Origin: an uncultured Hyphomicrobiales bacterium
Lineage (GTDB): Bacteria; Pseudomonadota; Alphaproteobacteria; Rhizobiales; Ancalomicrobiaceae
DNA: 45,354 nt
Reading direction: 5' to 3'
Assembly (NCBI GenBank): GCA_903930435.1
Contig: CAIYYN010000002.1
Coordinates: 1-45,354 of the forward strand
The notes below the pieces were generated by a model. The model ran no database searches. It was given only the letters and a program-made list of their open reading frames with translations, and was not told the DNA's origin. Of this stretch, positions 1 to 8,751 are shown in pieces. The first letter of the stretch is position 1. Each line of letters starts with the position of its first letter. Position numbers and translations under genes: made by a program.

Positions 1-44
1 TCGCCGGGCTGGCGAAGGCGGTGAATGTTGGTATTCTCGGTCAT
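1..44 (-). CDS. IS256-family transposase, N-terminal fragment cut by the window edge
   Basis: Reading leftward from an ATG at 44-42, the first 14 codons give MTENTNIHRLRQPG and then leave the window. From memory this closely resembles the N-terminus of a common alphaproteobacterial IS256-type (mutator) transposase that begins MTEDTN, with a following RLRQPG. Only 14 residues are visible, so the DDE catalytic domain cannot be checked and the gene may be intact or broken beyond the edge. A GAGAG stretch lies just upstream of the start on the minus strand. The call rests on a short match. Confidence 0.5.
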   Translation of the reverse strand, partial: MTENTNIHRLRQPG

Positions 45-420
45 GGCGTATCGCTCTCGCTTGGAGGTTCTGGCTGGCTCGTCACCCGCCTCGATACGCC
101 GCCTTTCTCAAACCGTCATCACCCAGATTCCGCCATAGCTCTGTGGTGTGGCGTGAAAGTCACATTGCGACGTTGCGTGTGCTGCCGACGAGATATGGCT
201 GACAATACCGATTAATCCTTTCCAGATCCGTCGGGAGGACCGGCTCCCGTTCTCCTTGTTCCGACGTTCCCCTCGACTGATCCGAATCAGAGCCACGCAC
301 CGCGAGCGTCAGCCGGGGATGGCGTGAAGGAAGCCCGCCGATCAACATCGCTGCAATCTGCACGCGGACTTGATAGTCTGCCGGCTATGTGCGCGCCGAA
401 ACTGATCGTTTTCGCACAAG
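45..420. other. Intergenic region, probably including the outer end of the insertion sequence
   Basis: There is no convincing gene between the transposase start and the end of pgi. The part nearest the transposase is probably the non-coding end of the insertion sequence. I could not identify its terminal inverted repeat or a target-site duplication, because the other end of the element is outside the window. The short open frames here lack ribosome binding sites and recognisable protein features. Confidence 0.35.
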
Positions 421-2052
421 CTAGCCGCGCAATCCCCTGAGCGTCTCGACCAATCCTGCGGTCGAGGCATCCAGACCAGACGTGTCGGCTTCGCCCTTGA
501 CGACAGGCATCAAGGCGCTTGCCAGCTGCTTGCCAAGCTCGACGCCCCATTGGTCGAATGAGTTCACGTTCCAGATCACGCCCTGGACAAACACCTTGTG
601 CTCATAGAGCGCGAGCAATCGGCCAAGCATGTGCGGGGTCAACTTGCTGTAGACAAGCGTGTTCGACGGGCGATTGCCGGGGAAGACCTTGTGCGGCAGC
701 AGTTCCTTGATCCGCTCGGCGGAGAGGCCTTCCGCCGCCAATTCCGATTCGACTTCCACCGCTGTCTTGCCGCGCATGAGCGCTTGGCCTTGTGCCAGGC
801 AATTGGCAATGAGCTTGTCGTGATGATCGGACATCTGCTCGTGCGGATTGGCCCCCAGCAGGAAATCCACCGGGATGACCTCGGTGCCCTGATGGATCAG
901 CTGGAAAAACGCATGCTGGCCATTGGTGCCCGGTTCGCCCCAGACCACTGGTCCTGACTGGCGTGGGACAGGGGTGCCGTCCTTGCAGACGCCCTTGCCG
1001 TTGCTCTCCATGTCGAGCTGCTGCATATGCGCGGCAAACCGCGACAGCCGCTGATCGTAGGGGATGACGGCATGGGTCGGGAAATCAAGGATATTGCGAT
1101 ACCAGACACCCAGCAGGCCGAGAATGACCGGCAGGTTTTGATCGAGCGGCGCATTGAGGAAGTGCTCGTCCATCGCATGACCGCCCGCGAGAAATTCCGC
1201 AAACCGCTCGCACCCGACGGCGATTGCCACCGGCAGGCCAATCGCTGACCAGACGGAATAGCGGCCCCCGACCCAGTCCCAGAACCCGAACACGCGATCT
1301 GGCGCGATCCCGAAGGCGGCGACGCGGGAGAGCGCCGTTGATATGGCGGCGAAATGGGCGCCAACCGCTGCGTCGCTCAAATGTGAAACCAGCCAGTCGC
1401 GCGCGCTCTGGGCATTGGTCATGGTTTCAAGCGTGGTGAAGGTCTTGGACGCGATCAGGAACAGGGTCGAAGCGGGATTGAGACCTTTCAGCGTGTCATG
1501 CAGATGCGCGCCGTCGACATTGGAGACGAAATGCACGCGCGGTCCGTCATGATAGGGCGCAAGTGCCAGCGTGACCATTGCGGGTCCGAGGTCCGATCCA
1601 CCAATGCCGATGTTGACAACATCGGTAAAGACCTCGCCGGTTGCTCCCCGAATGCTGCCCGAGCGTACGCCCTCGGCGAAGGCCCCCAGCCGACGCAGGA
1701 CGTCCGCGACATCGGCGGAGACGTCAACGCCATTGATCATCTGCGCCTTGGCCGCAGGAGACCGCAAGGCGACATGCATGACCGCACGTCCTTCGGTTGC
1801 ATTGATCGGCGCGCCGGCAAACATCCTCGCCCGCCAGCCATCGAGATCTGACGCACGCGCCAGATCGAGCAACCTGTCCATCGTTTCCGCAACGATCCGG
1901 TTCTTGGAATAATCGAGCGTCAGATCGTCGACCGTGACTGAAAAGCGTTTGAAGCGCTCGGGGTCGGCGGCGAAGAGGTCCCGCATGTGCAGATGCTTGA
2001 TCGCGGCAAAATGAGCTTCGAGCGCAGTAAACCTGTCTTCAGCAATCGGCAT
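421..2052 (-). CDS. pgi: glucose-6-phosphate isomerase
   Basis: Cytoplasmic enzyme interconverting glucose-6-phosphate and fructose-6-phosphate in glycolysis, gluconeogenesis and feeding of the Entner-Doudoroff and pentose phosphate routes. The 543-residue protein has the usual length of the long bacterial/eukaryotic Pgi family. Both family signatures are present: [16 protein letters not shown] (about 259-274) and the C-terminal [18 protein letters not shown] region (491-508). Expected active-site residues are visible: Glu349 in MESNGKG, His380 in TNGQHAFF and Lys508 in VELGK; the sugar-phosphate loop GIGGSDLGP is at 149-157. It lies 50 bases downstream of a small AsnC-type gene on the same strand, so the two may share a transcript. 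No truncation or frameshift is seen. Confidence 0.97.
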   Translation of the reverse strand: MPIAEDRFTALEAHFAAIKHLHMRDLFAADPERFKRFSVTVDDLTLDYSKNRIVAETMDRLLDLARASDLDGWRARMFAGAPINATEGRAVMHVALRSPAAKAQMINGVDVSADVADVLRRLGAFAEGVRSGSIRGATGEVFTDVVNIGIGGSDLGPAMVTLALAPYHDGPRVHFVSNVDGAHLHDTLKGLNPASTLFLIASKTFTTLETMTNAQSARDWLVSHLSDAAVGAHFAAISTALSRVAAFGIAPDRVFGFWDWVGGRYSVWSAIGLPVAIAVGCERFAEFLAGGHAMDEHFLNAPLDQNLPVILGLLGVWYRNILDFPTHAVIPYDQRLSRFAAHMQQLDMESNGKGVCKDGTPVPRQSGPVVWGEPGTNGQHAFFQLIHQGTEVIPVDFLLGANPHEQMSDHHDKLIANCLAQGQALMRGKTAVEVESELAAEGLSAERIKELLPHKVFPGNRPSNTLVYSKLTPHMLGRLLALYEHKVFVQGVIWNVNSFDQWGVELGKQLASALMPVVKGEADTSGLDASTAGLVETLRGLRG

Positions 2053-2102
2053 CTGTGATCTCGCTGATAAAACGCATGGCGGAAAATGACGGAGCGTTGG
2101 AG

Positions 2103-2339
2103 CTAGAACGCCTTGAATGTAATCATTGTTTTGGTGTCCTGAATGCCATTGATGGCATGCACCTTCTCGTTCACGAAATGGCCGATATCGGTGGTCTCAG
2201 GCACGTAGAATTTGACGATGAGGTCGTGATCACCGGCGATGGAAAAGATTTCCGATGCGATTTCGGCATCAGCCAAGGCACTGGCCACCTGATAGGATTT
2301 GCCCAGATGGCATTTGATCAGCATGAAAAACGGCCGCAT
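2103..2339 (-). CDS. stand-alone Lrp/AsnC-type ligand-binding (RAM) domain protein
   Basis: A 78-residue protein that consists only of the effector-binding and oligomerisation domain of Lrp/AsnC regulators. It has the pattern [19 protein letters not shown], then [13 protein letters not shown], then [20 protein letters not shown]. The N-terminal helix-turn-helix is absent, so it probably does not bind DNA by itself. Such short RAM proteins usually form dimers or higher oligomers that bind amino acids or similar small molecules; the ligand here is unknown. The gene precedes pgi on the same strand with a 50-base gap. Length and lack of a DNA-binding domain are normal for this sub-family, so this is not a truncated pseudogene. 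Confidence 0.85.
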   Translation of the reverse strand: MRPFFMLIKCHLGKSYQVASALADAEIASEIFSIAGDHDLIVKFYVPETTDIGHFVNEKVHAINGIQDTKTMITFKAF

Positions 2340-2802
2340 GGATAATTCCTATGGCTGGAAGGCGCGCCTGCGCGAAACGTGGTGCCAAGGATTAGCCCGG
2401 ATCGAAGCCGTTTTCCATAGGGGTTTCCAGGTTAACCCATGCTCGCTACGCCGAGCGTCACAAGTCGGTTGCATTATAACTCAATAAATATACTCTAGAT
2501 TGAAATTTAATTGGATCATCTCAAAGTTTCATGGAAATATCCGGTCATCGTCGGACAATTGCGTCTGACGGTACCCTGAAAGGAAAGGCCATGAAACTCA
2601 CATGGAAGCTTTCCCTTCGCCTGGGAAAGAGGATCACGGTCTCGGTAACCGTGATCCTCGGATAAAACCCAGTGAAGGAGGGTCGGGGGAGAGAAATCTC
2701 TCCCGACCTTCAGGGTAGGCGAATCCGGGTCGCTTTTCAAGTAAAATGATAAAGCTTCTGATTGATATTTTCAAAACTAAACGCGCGTGATGCGTGTTTA
2801 TC
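2340..2802. other. Intergenic region with two strong hairpins
   Basis: No gene is supported here. The segment near 2470-2515 is AT-rich and may carry promoter signals for the leftward AsnC-type gene. Two inverted repeats stand out. One is a 12-bp perfect stem (2629-2640 with 2648-2659, 7-nt loop). The other spans 2681-2708 and pairs with a two-base bulge. Both lie beyond the 3' end of pbpC, so they could act as terminators or as processed 3' structures, but neither is followed by a strong T-run on the minus strand. Confidence 0.5.
2629..2708. terminator. Tandem hairpins downstream of pbpC (possible terminator)
   Basis: The left hairpin has arms GAGGATCACGGT and ACCGTGATCCTC around a 7-nt loop. 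The right hairpin has arms beginning GGTCGGG and ending CCCGACC around an AAAT loop. They lie 95-175 bases beyond the pbpC stop codon. The lack of a clear U-run makes intrinsic termination uncertain; a repeat element or mRNA-protecting structure is an alternative. Confidence 0.35.
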
Positions 2803-4953
2803 TCATTCCAGCCGAACCCGGACCGAGGCTGTGGCTCCCTTGGCATCAACCACTGAAACGCGCGCAAACCCGGCGCTATCGGGCAGCCAGCTTGCGGTTC
2901 GCCGGGCGTCGGGTTGTGTAACCGGCACGCCATTGATCATCCAGATCAACGGAGGCGCACCGCCCAGTGCCTTCAACGCGAGAGGGCCGATCTCATTGAC
3001 GCCGGTCTTGGCGAGCAGGCCGAGGTCGATCTCGGCACCATCCGGCGGATAGGAAATCGAGAGCGGGATCTGGCTGGTTTGTGTCACGGTCCGCGCAGCA
3101 TCGCGCCGGATGCTGCGCAATGGTGGCGGTAGCGTCGCAGAGGTCGCCATCAGAGTATTGGATGGCTGCGGAATGATCTCCGACGGAGTACCGATGCGCT
3201 GGAATGTGTCGAACAGGATAGGCGCGGCGGCCAGCCGACCGACCAGGCCAGGCACCGGCACGCCATCGGGACGCCCGACCCAGACGGCGATGGTCCAGCG
3301 CTTGTCGAAGCCGACCGCCCAGGCGTCGCGATAGCCATAGGATGTGCCGGTCTTGTAGGCGAGCTGGCCCGGCATCGCATTGAGCGGGGGCGGCGCACCG
3401 CGCAGGATATCGGCGACATACCAGGCACTGACGGGGTCAACGAGGCGCAGGTCCGTCACGGCCGCCGTGGCAGCGGTCGGGGCGTCATCCTGCCGCCATT
3501 TGAGCGCCACCGTCATGCCGCCGCGCGCTAGCCCCGTGTAAAGTCGGGCGAGGTCAGTCAGCCGGATGCCGAGGCCACCAAGGCCGATGGCGAGACCCGG
3601 CGGACTATCCTTCGGCATGTGCAGATCAGCGCCGGCTGCCGCCAGTCTTGCCGCCAGACGACTTGGGCCGACGGCATCGAGCAACTCGACCGCTGGCACA
3701 TTGAGGGACTGTTGCAGGGCGTAGCGGGCGGTGACCTGTCCCCGGAACGATTGGTCAAAATCTTCCGGTGCCCAGACACCATAGCGTGCGGGCCTGTCCT
3801 CAAGAATGGTCTCCGGGTGCGCCTGACCATTCTCGAAGGCCATCGCATAGATGAACGGTTTGAGGGCCGATCCCGGCGATCTGTAAGCGCGGGCGAGATC
3901 GACACCGCCCGCGCGCTCCGTTGCAAAATAGTCCGCGCCACCGACATGCGCCCTGACTTCGCCCGTTGCATTGTCGATCACAAGTACGGCGGCGGAGACC
4001 TTCGGGCCGAGGCGCGGCACGGCTTGCATCAAAAGCGTTTCGACCGAGGACTGGATGCGGAAATCAAGTGTCGTATGGTGGATCTTGATATCCGGGCGTT
4101 CGGCAACCAGCTCTTCCGAAATATGCGGGGCCAGCATCGGGAACCGCAGGCGACCCGAGGGCATCGGCTCGGCCTTGGCGTGCTCCAGTTCGGCGACCGT
4201 CAGCAGACGGTGCTCGTAAGCTCGATCCAGCACTCGGTTACGGGCGAGGAGGGCCTGCGCCATCTGTCGATCTGGCCTGCGCGTCTCCGGCGATTGGGGG
4301 AGGGCAACAAGCAGCGCAGACTCTGCCGGGCTCAGGCGACGCGGTTCCTTGCCGAAATAGGCGAGCGATGCCGCCCGCAATCCCTCGACATTGCCACCAA
4401 AGGGCGCAAGCGAGAGATAGAGCGTCAGGATTTCATCCTTGCTGAACCGGCGTTCCAGTTCGATGGCGCGGATCGCCTGCCGGACCTTCGCGCCATAAGA
4501 GCGTTCGCCGCGCGGCTCCAGAAGGCGGGCGACCTGCATCCTCAGCGTCGAACCGCCGGACACAATGTGTCCTTCACGCGCCAATTGCCATCCAGCGCGA
4601 AGAATGGCGAACGGGTCGACACCGGGGTGGCTGTAAAACCGGTTGTCCTCAAAGGCCAGCAACATCTTGATGTAGTTGGGATCGACGTCCTTCACATCGA
4701 CCGGAAGCCGCCATTTCGCATCCGCCGTCGTAAAGGGCCGCAACAGGCGTCCATCGCGGTCGACAACCGTTACCGATCGGACATGGGCCGACGTCACGCG
4801 GATCGGCGGCAACGAACGAGCATAATGATCCAGCGCCACCCAGATCCCGCCAGAAATTAAGCTGAGCACAAGCACGAGGGCCGCCGACAAGGCGACGGCG
4901 TAGGAGAGGACAGGGCGAATACGCGAGGTGAAGGCCATAAAAAGGTCCGGCAT
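2803..4953 (-). CDS. pbpC: penicillin-binding protein 1C (bifunctional glycosyltransferase/transpeptidase)
   Basis: Inner-membrane class A PBP that polymerises and cross-links peptidoglycan. The 716 residues contain a single N-terminal membrane segment (about 14-40). A GT51 transglycosylase domain follows, with FEDNRFYSHPG (catalytic Glu102), GGSTLRMQ, and the ELERRFSKDEILTLYL helix. The transpeptidase domain has the SxxK motif S362-A-L-K365, SLN at 416-418 and KTG at 534-536. The last ~90 residues fit the C-terminal domain typical of PBP1C. The family is commonly next to an alpha-2-macroglobulin (yfhM) gene; none is in this window, so pbpC stands alone here. A second in-frame ATG five codons downstream is an alternative start; neither start has a strong ribosome binding site. 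Confidence 0.93.
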   Translation of the reverse strand: MPDLFMAFTSRIRPVLSYAVALSAALVLVLSLISGGIWVALDHYARSLPPIRVTSAHVRSVTVVDRDGRLLRPFTTADAKWRLPVDVKDVDPNYIKMLLAFEDNRFYSHPGVDPFAILRAGWQLAREGHIVSGGSTLRMQVARLLEPRGERSYGAKVRQAIRAIELERRFSKDEILTLYLSLAPFGGNVEGLRAASLAYFGKEPRRLSPAESALLVALPQSPETRRPDRQMAQALLARNRVLDRAYEHRLLTVAELEHAKAEPMPSGRLRFPMLAPHISEELVAERPDIKIHHTTLDFRIQSSVETLLMQAVPRLGPKVSAAVLVIDNATGEVRAHVGGADYFATERAGGVDLARAYRSPGSALKPFIYAMAFENGQAHPETILEDRPARYGVWAPEDFDQSFRGQVTARYALQQSLNVPAVELLDAVGPSRLAARLAAAGADLHMPKDSPPGLAIGLGGLGIRLTDLARLYTGLARGGMTVALKWRQDDAPTAATAAVTDLRLVDPVSAWYVADILRGAPPPLNAMPGQLAYKTGTSYGYRDAWAVGFDKRWTIAVWVGRPDGVPVPGLVGRLAAAPILFDTFQRIGTPSEIIPQPSNTLMATSATLPPPLRSIRRDAARTVTQTSQIPLSISYPPDGAEIDLGLLAKTGVNEIGPLALKALGGAPPLIWMINGVPVTQPDARRTASWLPDSAGFARVSVVDAKGATASVRVRLE

Positions 4954-5373
4954 GGATAAAGCCCAAGTTTAGCACTGAAACCTGACGACGTCGCCGTTCG
5001 ACCAAGCCTTTGGGTTCTAAAAAAGTGCGCAGTGTCTCTACCTCCCATTCAGGGGGGGGCGGCACGGAGTGCCGGGTGGGGCGGGGTTTGCGACTTGCGC
5101 GGAAGCCTGTTCAAGGTCCCCACCCCCGGCTTTGCCGGACCCTCCCCGGTGGGGAGGGATGAACCAACGGGCTGCGCAAGAGCTTTTATGTGACTTCTCA
5201 TGTCGGGATTGGATAGCCTGCGCCGTAAAAGACAGTTTCGGCCATGTCCAAAATGCAACGATGCCACGCCGTATTTTTGCGGGCCCTTGTCATCAAATTG
5301 ATTCCGCTTACCTACGAAACTGGTTAGGATAAAAACCAACACATGATTTGTTGCCGACAGGGATGATCGCACC
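4954..5373. other. Divergent promoter region containing a REP-like palindromic element
   Basis: This 420-base gap separates the divergent pbpC and coxL-like genes, so promoters for both should lie here. No gene is supported. The middle (about 5050-5160) is a GC-rich palindromic repeat, listed separately. The 200 bases next to the coxL-like start are less GC-rich and are the likelier promoter site, but I see no clear -35/-10 pair. Confidence 0.45.
5061..5158. repeat. REP-like palindromic element (several nested hairpins)
   Basis: Three hairpins are visible. GGCAC/GTGCC lies at 5061-5073. A structure runs from GGTCC at about 5115 to GGACC. CCCTCCCC/GGGGAGGG pairs perfectly at 5140-5158 with a 3-nt loop. 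GC-rich cassettes with CCCTCCCC and GGGGAGGG arms are commonly interspersed in rhizobial genomes. Copy number cannot be judged from one window. Confidence 0.55.
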
Positions 5374-7677
5374 ATGAATGAGATGACCGCGCCAGTGCGC
5401 TTCGGGATCGGAGCCAGTGTTCAACGGGTTGAGGATCAGAGCCTGATCACCGGCAAGGGCCGCTTCGTTGGCGATATCGCGCCGGAAGGCACATTGGTCG
5501 GCTACGTCATTCGCTCCAGCATGGCGCATGCCCGGTTCACGCTGTCGGGCGTTGAGGATGCACGCCGTGCCGAAGGCGTTCATCTGGTGCTCACGGGCGA
5601 GGATATTGACGATCTCGGCCATATCCCGACCAAGGGTCTCGTGAAGCAGCCCGATGGTTCCTATCCTTGGCTGCCGCCTCGTCCTGTGCTCAATCTGACG
5701 ACGGTTCGCCACGTTGGCGATCCAATCGTGTTTGTCGTCGCCGACACGCTGAATGATGCCAAATCCGCTGCAGAAATGATCGAAGTCGACTATGTACCGC
5801 TTGATGTGGCTGTCGATACCGCGACCGCCATGGACCCCTCGACGCCGATCGTCTGGCCGGAACTGGGCACCAACAAGGCTTTTGAATATTTCCTTGGCGA
5901 CAAGAACGCGACCGATCAGGCCTTCGCCTCGGCTACCAAGACCGTGAAGCTGGTTGTCGACAACCAGCGCCTCGTCACCAACTATATGGAGACGCGTGGC
6001 GCGATTGGTCAGTTCGATCCCGAAACAGGCCGCTACACGCTGACCGCCGGTACGCAGGGCGGCCATGGCATGCGGAACATCATCGCCAATGATATCCTGA
6101 AAATTCCGCCTGCGGATCTGCGCGTCGTTACCCCGGACGTCGGTGGTGGTTTTGGTACTAAGTCCTTCGTGTTTTCCGAGTATCCGCTGGTGCTGAAGGC
6201 AGCCAGGATGCTGGGCCGTCCGGTCAAATGGATCGGTGACCGGACCGAGCATTTCCTTGCCGATGCGCAGGGCCGCGACAATATCACGACCGCTGAACTG
6301 GCGCTTGACGGCAATGGCAAGATCCTCGCCTATCGCGTCGATCTGATTGCCAATATGGGTGCCTATCTCAGCCAATATGCGCCGTTCATTCCCTGGGTCG
6401 GTGTCACGATGACGACGGGCCTCTACGATATCCCGGCCATTGCGGTGACAGTCGAGGGCGTGTTCACGAACACGGTGCCGGTCGACGCCTATCGCGGCGC
6501 AGGCCGCCCGGAAGCCGCCTATCTGATCGAGCGTCTGATGGACGTTGCAGCCCATGATCTCGGGCTGGAACCGGCTGAGCTGCGCCGCCGCAACTTCATC
6601 CGCGAACTGCCCTATGTCACGCCGACCGGTCGCCACTATGACACCGGCGATTTCACCGGCCACATGGAAGAAGCGCTCGTCAAGGCCGACAAGGCCGGTT
6701 TTGAAGCACGTCTGGCAGCCTCGAAAGCCTCGGGCAAGATCCGTGGACAGGGCTTTGCCTCCTATATCGAAGCCTGCGCCTTCCCCGGATCGGAAGAGGC
6801 CAATGTGCTGCTCGGGCTGGACGGATCGGTCACGCTCTATATCGGTACGCAGACGAACGGTCAGGGCCATGCAACGGCCTATGGTCAGGTGATCGCGGGC
6901 TATCTCGGGCTGGACGTGAAGCAGGTGCACACCGTGCAGGGCGATACGGATCGTGTCGCCAATGGCGGCGGAACCGGCGGGTCTCGCTCGATCCCGCTGG
7001 GCCTGGCGTCGGTCGATATTGCCTCCAAGGTGCTGGTGGAAAAGATCAAGGCGATCGCTGCCGACAAGCTGGAAGCCTCGCCACAGGATCTCGAACTGGC
7101 CGATGGCGCGGTGCGGGTCGTCGGGACCGACAAGTCTTTGACGCTGTCGGAAATCGCCGCCGCTGCGCCGGACGAAGAGGCTCGCAAGGGCTACGGCAAG
7201 TTCAACCAGCATGAGGCGACCTATCCGAACGGGACGCATGTTGCCGAAGTCGAGATTGATCCCGAGACCGGCAAGGTCACCGTTGTCCGCTATACGGTCG
7301 TTGATGACTACGGCGTCACGGTCAATCCGATCCTGCTGGCGGGCCAGTTGCACGGCGGCGTTGCCCAGGGCATCGGACAGGCGCTGAATGAACGGACCGT
7401 CTATGATGAAAACGGCCAGTTGCTGACCGCCTCGTTCATGGACTACTGCATGCCACGAGCTGATGATTTCCCGTTTGTGGATTTCAACACCCGCAACGTG
7501 CCATCGACCACCAACATGCTCGGTATCAAGGGTGCAGGTGAAGCCGGCACCATCGGCGCGACGCCTGCCGTCGCCAATGCGGTCAATGATGCCCTGTGGC
7601 GCGCCTACGGCATCCGCCACATGGATATGCCCATGACGCCAGCCCGCGTCTGGGAGACGATCAAGGCGGCCGGGTGA
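5374..7677 (+). CDS. xanthine dehydrogenase/CO dehydrogenase-family molybdopterin-binding large subunit (CoxL-like, form II type)
   Basis: Large, molybdenum-cofactor-binding subunit of a molybdenum hydroxylase, normally the catalytic chain of an L-M-S heterotrimer with a FAD subunit and a 2Fe-2S subunit. The 767 residues include the N-terminal Ald_Xan_dh domain (GKGRFVGDI to about 145), a GGGFGTK loop at 257-263, AYRGAGR at 372-378 and the GIKGAGEAGTIGA motif with the presumed catalytic Glu723. True form I CO dehydrogenase has AYRCSFR at the active-site loop; this protein has AYRGAGR. It should therefore not be called a CO dehydrogenase without biochemical support, and the substrate is unknown. 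No coxS or coxM gene adjoins it, unlike most family members. It is divergent from pbpC and convergent with thiD. Confidence 0.88.
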   Translation: MNEMTAPVRFGIGASVQRVEDQSLITGKGRFVGDIAPEGTLVGYVIRSSMAHARFTLSGVEDARRAEGVHLVLTGEDIDDLGHIPTKGLVKQPDGSYPWLPPRPVLNLTTVRHVGDPIVFVVADTLNDAKSAAEMIEVDYVPLDVAVDTATAMDPSTPIVWPELGTNKAFEYFLGDKNATDQAFASATKTVKLVVDNQRLVTNYMETRGAIGQFDPETGRYTLTAGTQGGHGMRNIIANDILKIPPADLRVVTPDVGGGFGTKSFVFSEYPLVLKAARMLGRPVKWIGDRTEHFLADAQGRDNITTAELALDGNGKILAYRVDLIANMGAYLSQYAPFIPWVGVTMTTGLYDIPAIAVTVEGVFTNTVPVDAYRGAGRPEAAYLIERLMDVAAHDLGLEPAELRRRNFIRELPYVTPTGRHYDTGDFTGHMEEALVKADKAGFEARLAASKASGKIRGQGFASYIEACAFPGSEEANVLLGLDGSVTLYIGTQTNGQGHATAYGQVIAGYLGLDVKQVHTVQGDTDRVANGGGTGGSRSIPLGLASVDIASKVLVEKIKAIAADKLEASPQDLELADGAVRVVGTDKSLTLSEIAAAAPDEEARKGYGKFNQHEATYPNGTHVAEVEIDPETGKVTVVRYTVVDDYGVTVNPILLAGQLHGGVAQGIGQALNERTVYDENGQLLTASFMDYCMPRADDFPFVDFNTRNVPSTTNMLGIKGAGEAGTIGATPAVANAVNDALWRAYGIRHMDMPMTPARVWETIKAAG

Positions 7678-7782
7678 GTGGCGCTCGCCGCTTCGTCGCC
7701 CGGATCAAGGCAACACTAGATCGGCGATAAGATTGCGAGGGTATGCTCGTCGCGAGTTTCGGCATCTGGTGTAAGTTTCGCG

Positions 7783-7902
7783 ACCCCTCATCCGCCCTTC
7801 GGGCACCTTCTCCCACAAGGGGAGAAGGGGACTTATACGATGCGCTTTCGTCTGACCCTTCTCCCCTTGCGGGAGAAGGTGCCCGAAGGGCGGATGAGGG
7901 GT
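7783..7902. repeat. 47-nt near-perfect inverted repeat between convergent genes
   Basis: Arms at 7783-7829 and 7856-7902 are reverse complements with a single mismatch in 47 positions, separated by 26 bases. Each arm contains a smaller palindrome (CTTCTCCC...GGGGAGAAG). The element sits exactly between the convergent coxL-like gene (end 7677) and thiD (end 7951), so a transcript from either side would form a very long hairpin. It resembles the interspersed palindromic repeats of Hyphomicrobiales. A terminator or 3' mRNA-stabilising role is inferred from position. Confidence 0.85.
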
Positions 7903-7950
7903 GCGTTGACAGGATCTCTGCACAGCACCTTCCTCACCAAGCCGCCGCAC

Positions 7951-8751
7951 TCACTCCCAGATCCCCTGAAAATGATGCACCGGTCCGCGTCCTGCTCCAA
8001 CTGAGAGCGTGTCGGCGGCGCGGATGGCGTCGGTGACGTACACCTTCGCGGCGGCGATGGCCTTTTCAAGCGTCAATCCGTGCGCCAGACCGGCTGTGAT
8101 GGCGGAGGATAACGTGCAGCCGGTGCCGTGGGTGTTGTGCGTCGGCAGGCGCGGCGCAGTAAACCAGCGGAGGGTTGTTGCTGTCATAAGGAGGTCGGCG
8201 CTTTCGCTGTCGCTGCTATGCCCGCCCTTCAGCAGGACGGCCTCGCAACCGAACTGAAGCAGACGCCTCGCCTGATCCTCGACCTCTTGCCTTGAACTCG
8301 CCTCGTTGCACCCCAGCAATCGCGCCGCTTCCGGCAGATTGGGCGTGATGAGGGTAGCGAGCGGGATCAAGTCTGTGATCAATGTCGCGATTGCATCATC
8401 GGCAAGTAATGTGCGGCCAGACGTCGAGACCAGCACCGGATCCAGAACCGCCGGCCTTTGCGGCCATGTCTTCAATCCGCCTGCGACTGCCGAAACGACG
8501 TCGCGGCGACCCAACATACCAATCTTGATTGCATTGATTTTGAGATCAGACAGGACAGCGTCCATCTGCGCGCGGACAAAATCCGAGGGCACATCGTGGA
8601 TGCCGTGGACACCCAGTGTGTTCTGCGCGGTCAATGCGGTGATCACGCTCGCGCCATAGACCCCCAGCGCCGAAAACGTCTTCAGATCGGCCTGAATGCC
8701 CGCGCCGCCACCGGTATCAGAGCCCGCGATCGTCAACGCGATGGCCGTCAT
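7951..8751 (-). CDS. thiD: bifunctional hydroxymethylpyrimidine kinase/phosphomethylpyrimidine kinase
   Basis: Phosphorylates 4-amino-5-hydroxymethyl-2-methylpyrimidine to HMP-P and then HMP-PP, the pyrimidine half of thiamine. The 266 residues follow the ribokinase-like ThiD pattern: MTAIALTIAGSDTGGGAGIQ at the N-terminus with the substrate-binding GSDTGGGAGIQAD stretch, then KIGML, PVLVSTSG, and the C-terminal anion-hole and catalytic motif NTHGTGCTLSSAI. It is the last gene of thiM-thiE-thiD; its ATG overlaps the thiE TGA (ATGA), so translation is probably coupled. Control comes from the TPP riboswitch upstream of thiM. The gene ends 49 bases from a long inverted repeat that may terminate the operon. 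Confidence 0.96.
   Translation of the reverse strand: MTAIALTIAGSDTGGGAGIQADLKTFSALGVYGASVITALTAQNTLGVHGIHDVPSDFVRAQMDAVLSDLKINAIKIGMLGRRDVVSAVAGGLKTWPQRPAVLDPVLVSTSGRTLLADDAIATLITDLIPLATLITPNLPEAARLLGCNEASSRQEVEDQARRLLQFGCEAVLLKGGHSSDSESADLLMTATTLRWFTAPRLPTHNTHGTGCTLSSAITAGLAHGLTLEKAIAAAKVYVTDAIRAADTLSVGAGRGPVHHFQGIWE

Noticed and set aside
2763-2775. TTGATATTTTCAA resembling an FNR box near the end of pbpC
   Set aside because: The spacing is N5 rather than N6 and it lies just beyond the 3' end of a gene with no downstream promoter partner.
3619-4860. 413-codon antisense frame in pbpC
   Set aside because: Shadow of the pbpC coding frame; composition is Arg/Gly-rich with no motif.
5308-7620. 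770-codon open frame antisense to the coxL-like gene
   Set aside because: It overlaps a clearly recognised protein fully, has atypical composition (many His, Arg, Gly) and no recognisable domain; long antisense frames are common in GC-rich codon-biased genes.
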